A program made the position numbers and the translations under genes. A stretch of DNA of 13,434 nt. Origin: Sphingobacteriaceae bacterium. GTDB lineage: Bacteria; Bacteroidota; Bacteroidia; B-17B0; Aurantibacillaceae. The stretch spans positions 1-13,434 of the forward strand of contig JADJXI010000013.1 of NCBI GenBank assembly GCA_016715905.1, written 5' to 3'. Each line of letters starts with the position of its first letter. The first letter of the stretch is position 1. This document shows, piece by piece, positions 13,088 through 13,434 of the stretch. A model generated the notes under the pieces. That model made no database searches. It was not told the DNA's origin and was given only the letters and a program-made list of their open reading frames with translations.

Positions 13088-13434
13088 TTATATTATTTAT
13101 TGGTTATTTTATTTATGGTTTCTCAAGTTTCTAGGAACTTTAACAATTCTTTTTTTTTTATTTTATTTTATATATAGTCCCATTAAAGTTTATTATTTTT
13201 ATATACCATTTTTGTGGTTTTTTATGTGGTCCATTTTTTTTTCCATTTTTATGGGTTTTTGACTGTTTTTTTTCTTATGAAAAAAATACTTTATTTTTTC
13301 CTCGAATGAATTCTCGTAAAAATTTTTGCCATTTTAATAGCAAATTTATTTAGTTCATGTATTTGCTATCATAAACACTAATAATATAGTTCCACGAAAG
13401 CGGTAGCAAAGCGTTTATGAGCTTCGCGAATATT

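Larger units (their letters stand above)
12650..13434. other. Non-coding right-hand region, possibly close to a genome terminus
   Basis: 785 bp with no convincing gene. In order it holds a 53-nt hairpin, a degenerate 22-bp tandem repeat, a stretch of unremarkable AT-rich DNA, a pyrimidine-rich tract around 13027-13087, then T-runs with repeated CCATTTTT (13206, 13231, 13243), a 9-bp inverted repeat (13337-13345 with 13361-13369) and a slightly GC-richer last 45 bases. Open frames on both strands here are repeat- and T-rich with no protein-like composition. The other terminus is outside the window, so terminal inverted repeats cannot be tested. Confidence 0.6.

Overview
The window looks like most of a small, AT-rich eukaryotic linear dsDNA virus or integrated element of the Polinton-like virus / virophage / adintovirus type (class Polintoviricetes sensu lato). 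The assignment rests on a set of genes found together: a double-jelly-roll major capsid protein, a jelly-roll minor capsid (penton) protein, an A32-like packaging ATPase, a family-B DNA polymerase of the protein-primed kind, a superfamily 3 helicase and a retrovirus-type (rve) integrase. Genes are intronless and tightly packed. They start with ATG, usually after AT-rich DNA with no Shine-Dalgarno sequence, which points to a virus of a eukaryote (probably a protist or an alga). The major capsid gene runs off the left edge, so the left end of the genome is not in the window. No adenovirus-type maturation protease, RNA polymerase subunit or tRNA was seen.

Layout. Positions 1-6375 form a virion-structure block. 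On the minus strand are the capsid protein (cut at position 1), a phospholipase A2-domain protein and the packaging ATPase. Only 11 bp from the ATPase, the plus strand starts with the penton protein, a coiled-coil protein, a two-ORF gene that appears to be joined by a programmed -1 ribosomal frameshift, and three small lysine-rich proteins, one resembling phage DUF3008 proteins. Positions 6376-12019 form a replication block: two small zinc-binding proteins, an HNH endonuclease with a C-terminal zinc finger and the SF3 helicase on the minus strand, then the polymerase and an unknown 169-aa protein on the plus strand. Positions 12020-13434 hold the minus-strand integrase, a near-perfect 53-nt hairpin, a degenerate 22-bp tandem repeat and a non-coding pyrimidine/T-rich tract that may approach the right end.

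Two promoter classes can be read. The first gene of each replication transcription unit has a CTTAAR box 35-39 nt before its ATG, in four of five cases followed by TATTNNTATA. The structural genes lack this box and have a TATAATATA-like block just before the ATG. This suggests an early/late programme run by a virus-like transcription apparatus not encoded here, either of the host or of a co-infecting giant virus.

The most notable observation is at 4920-4967. The heptamer A AAT TTT lies in exact zero-frame phase, two codons before a stop. A 6-nt spacer and a GC-rich stem follow, and the downstream ORF has no ATG for its first ~130 codons. Together these predict a 255-aa protein and a 519-aa frameshift product from one virion-region gene.
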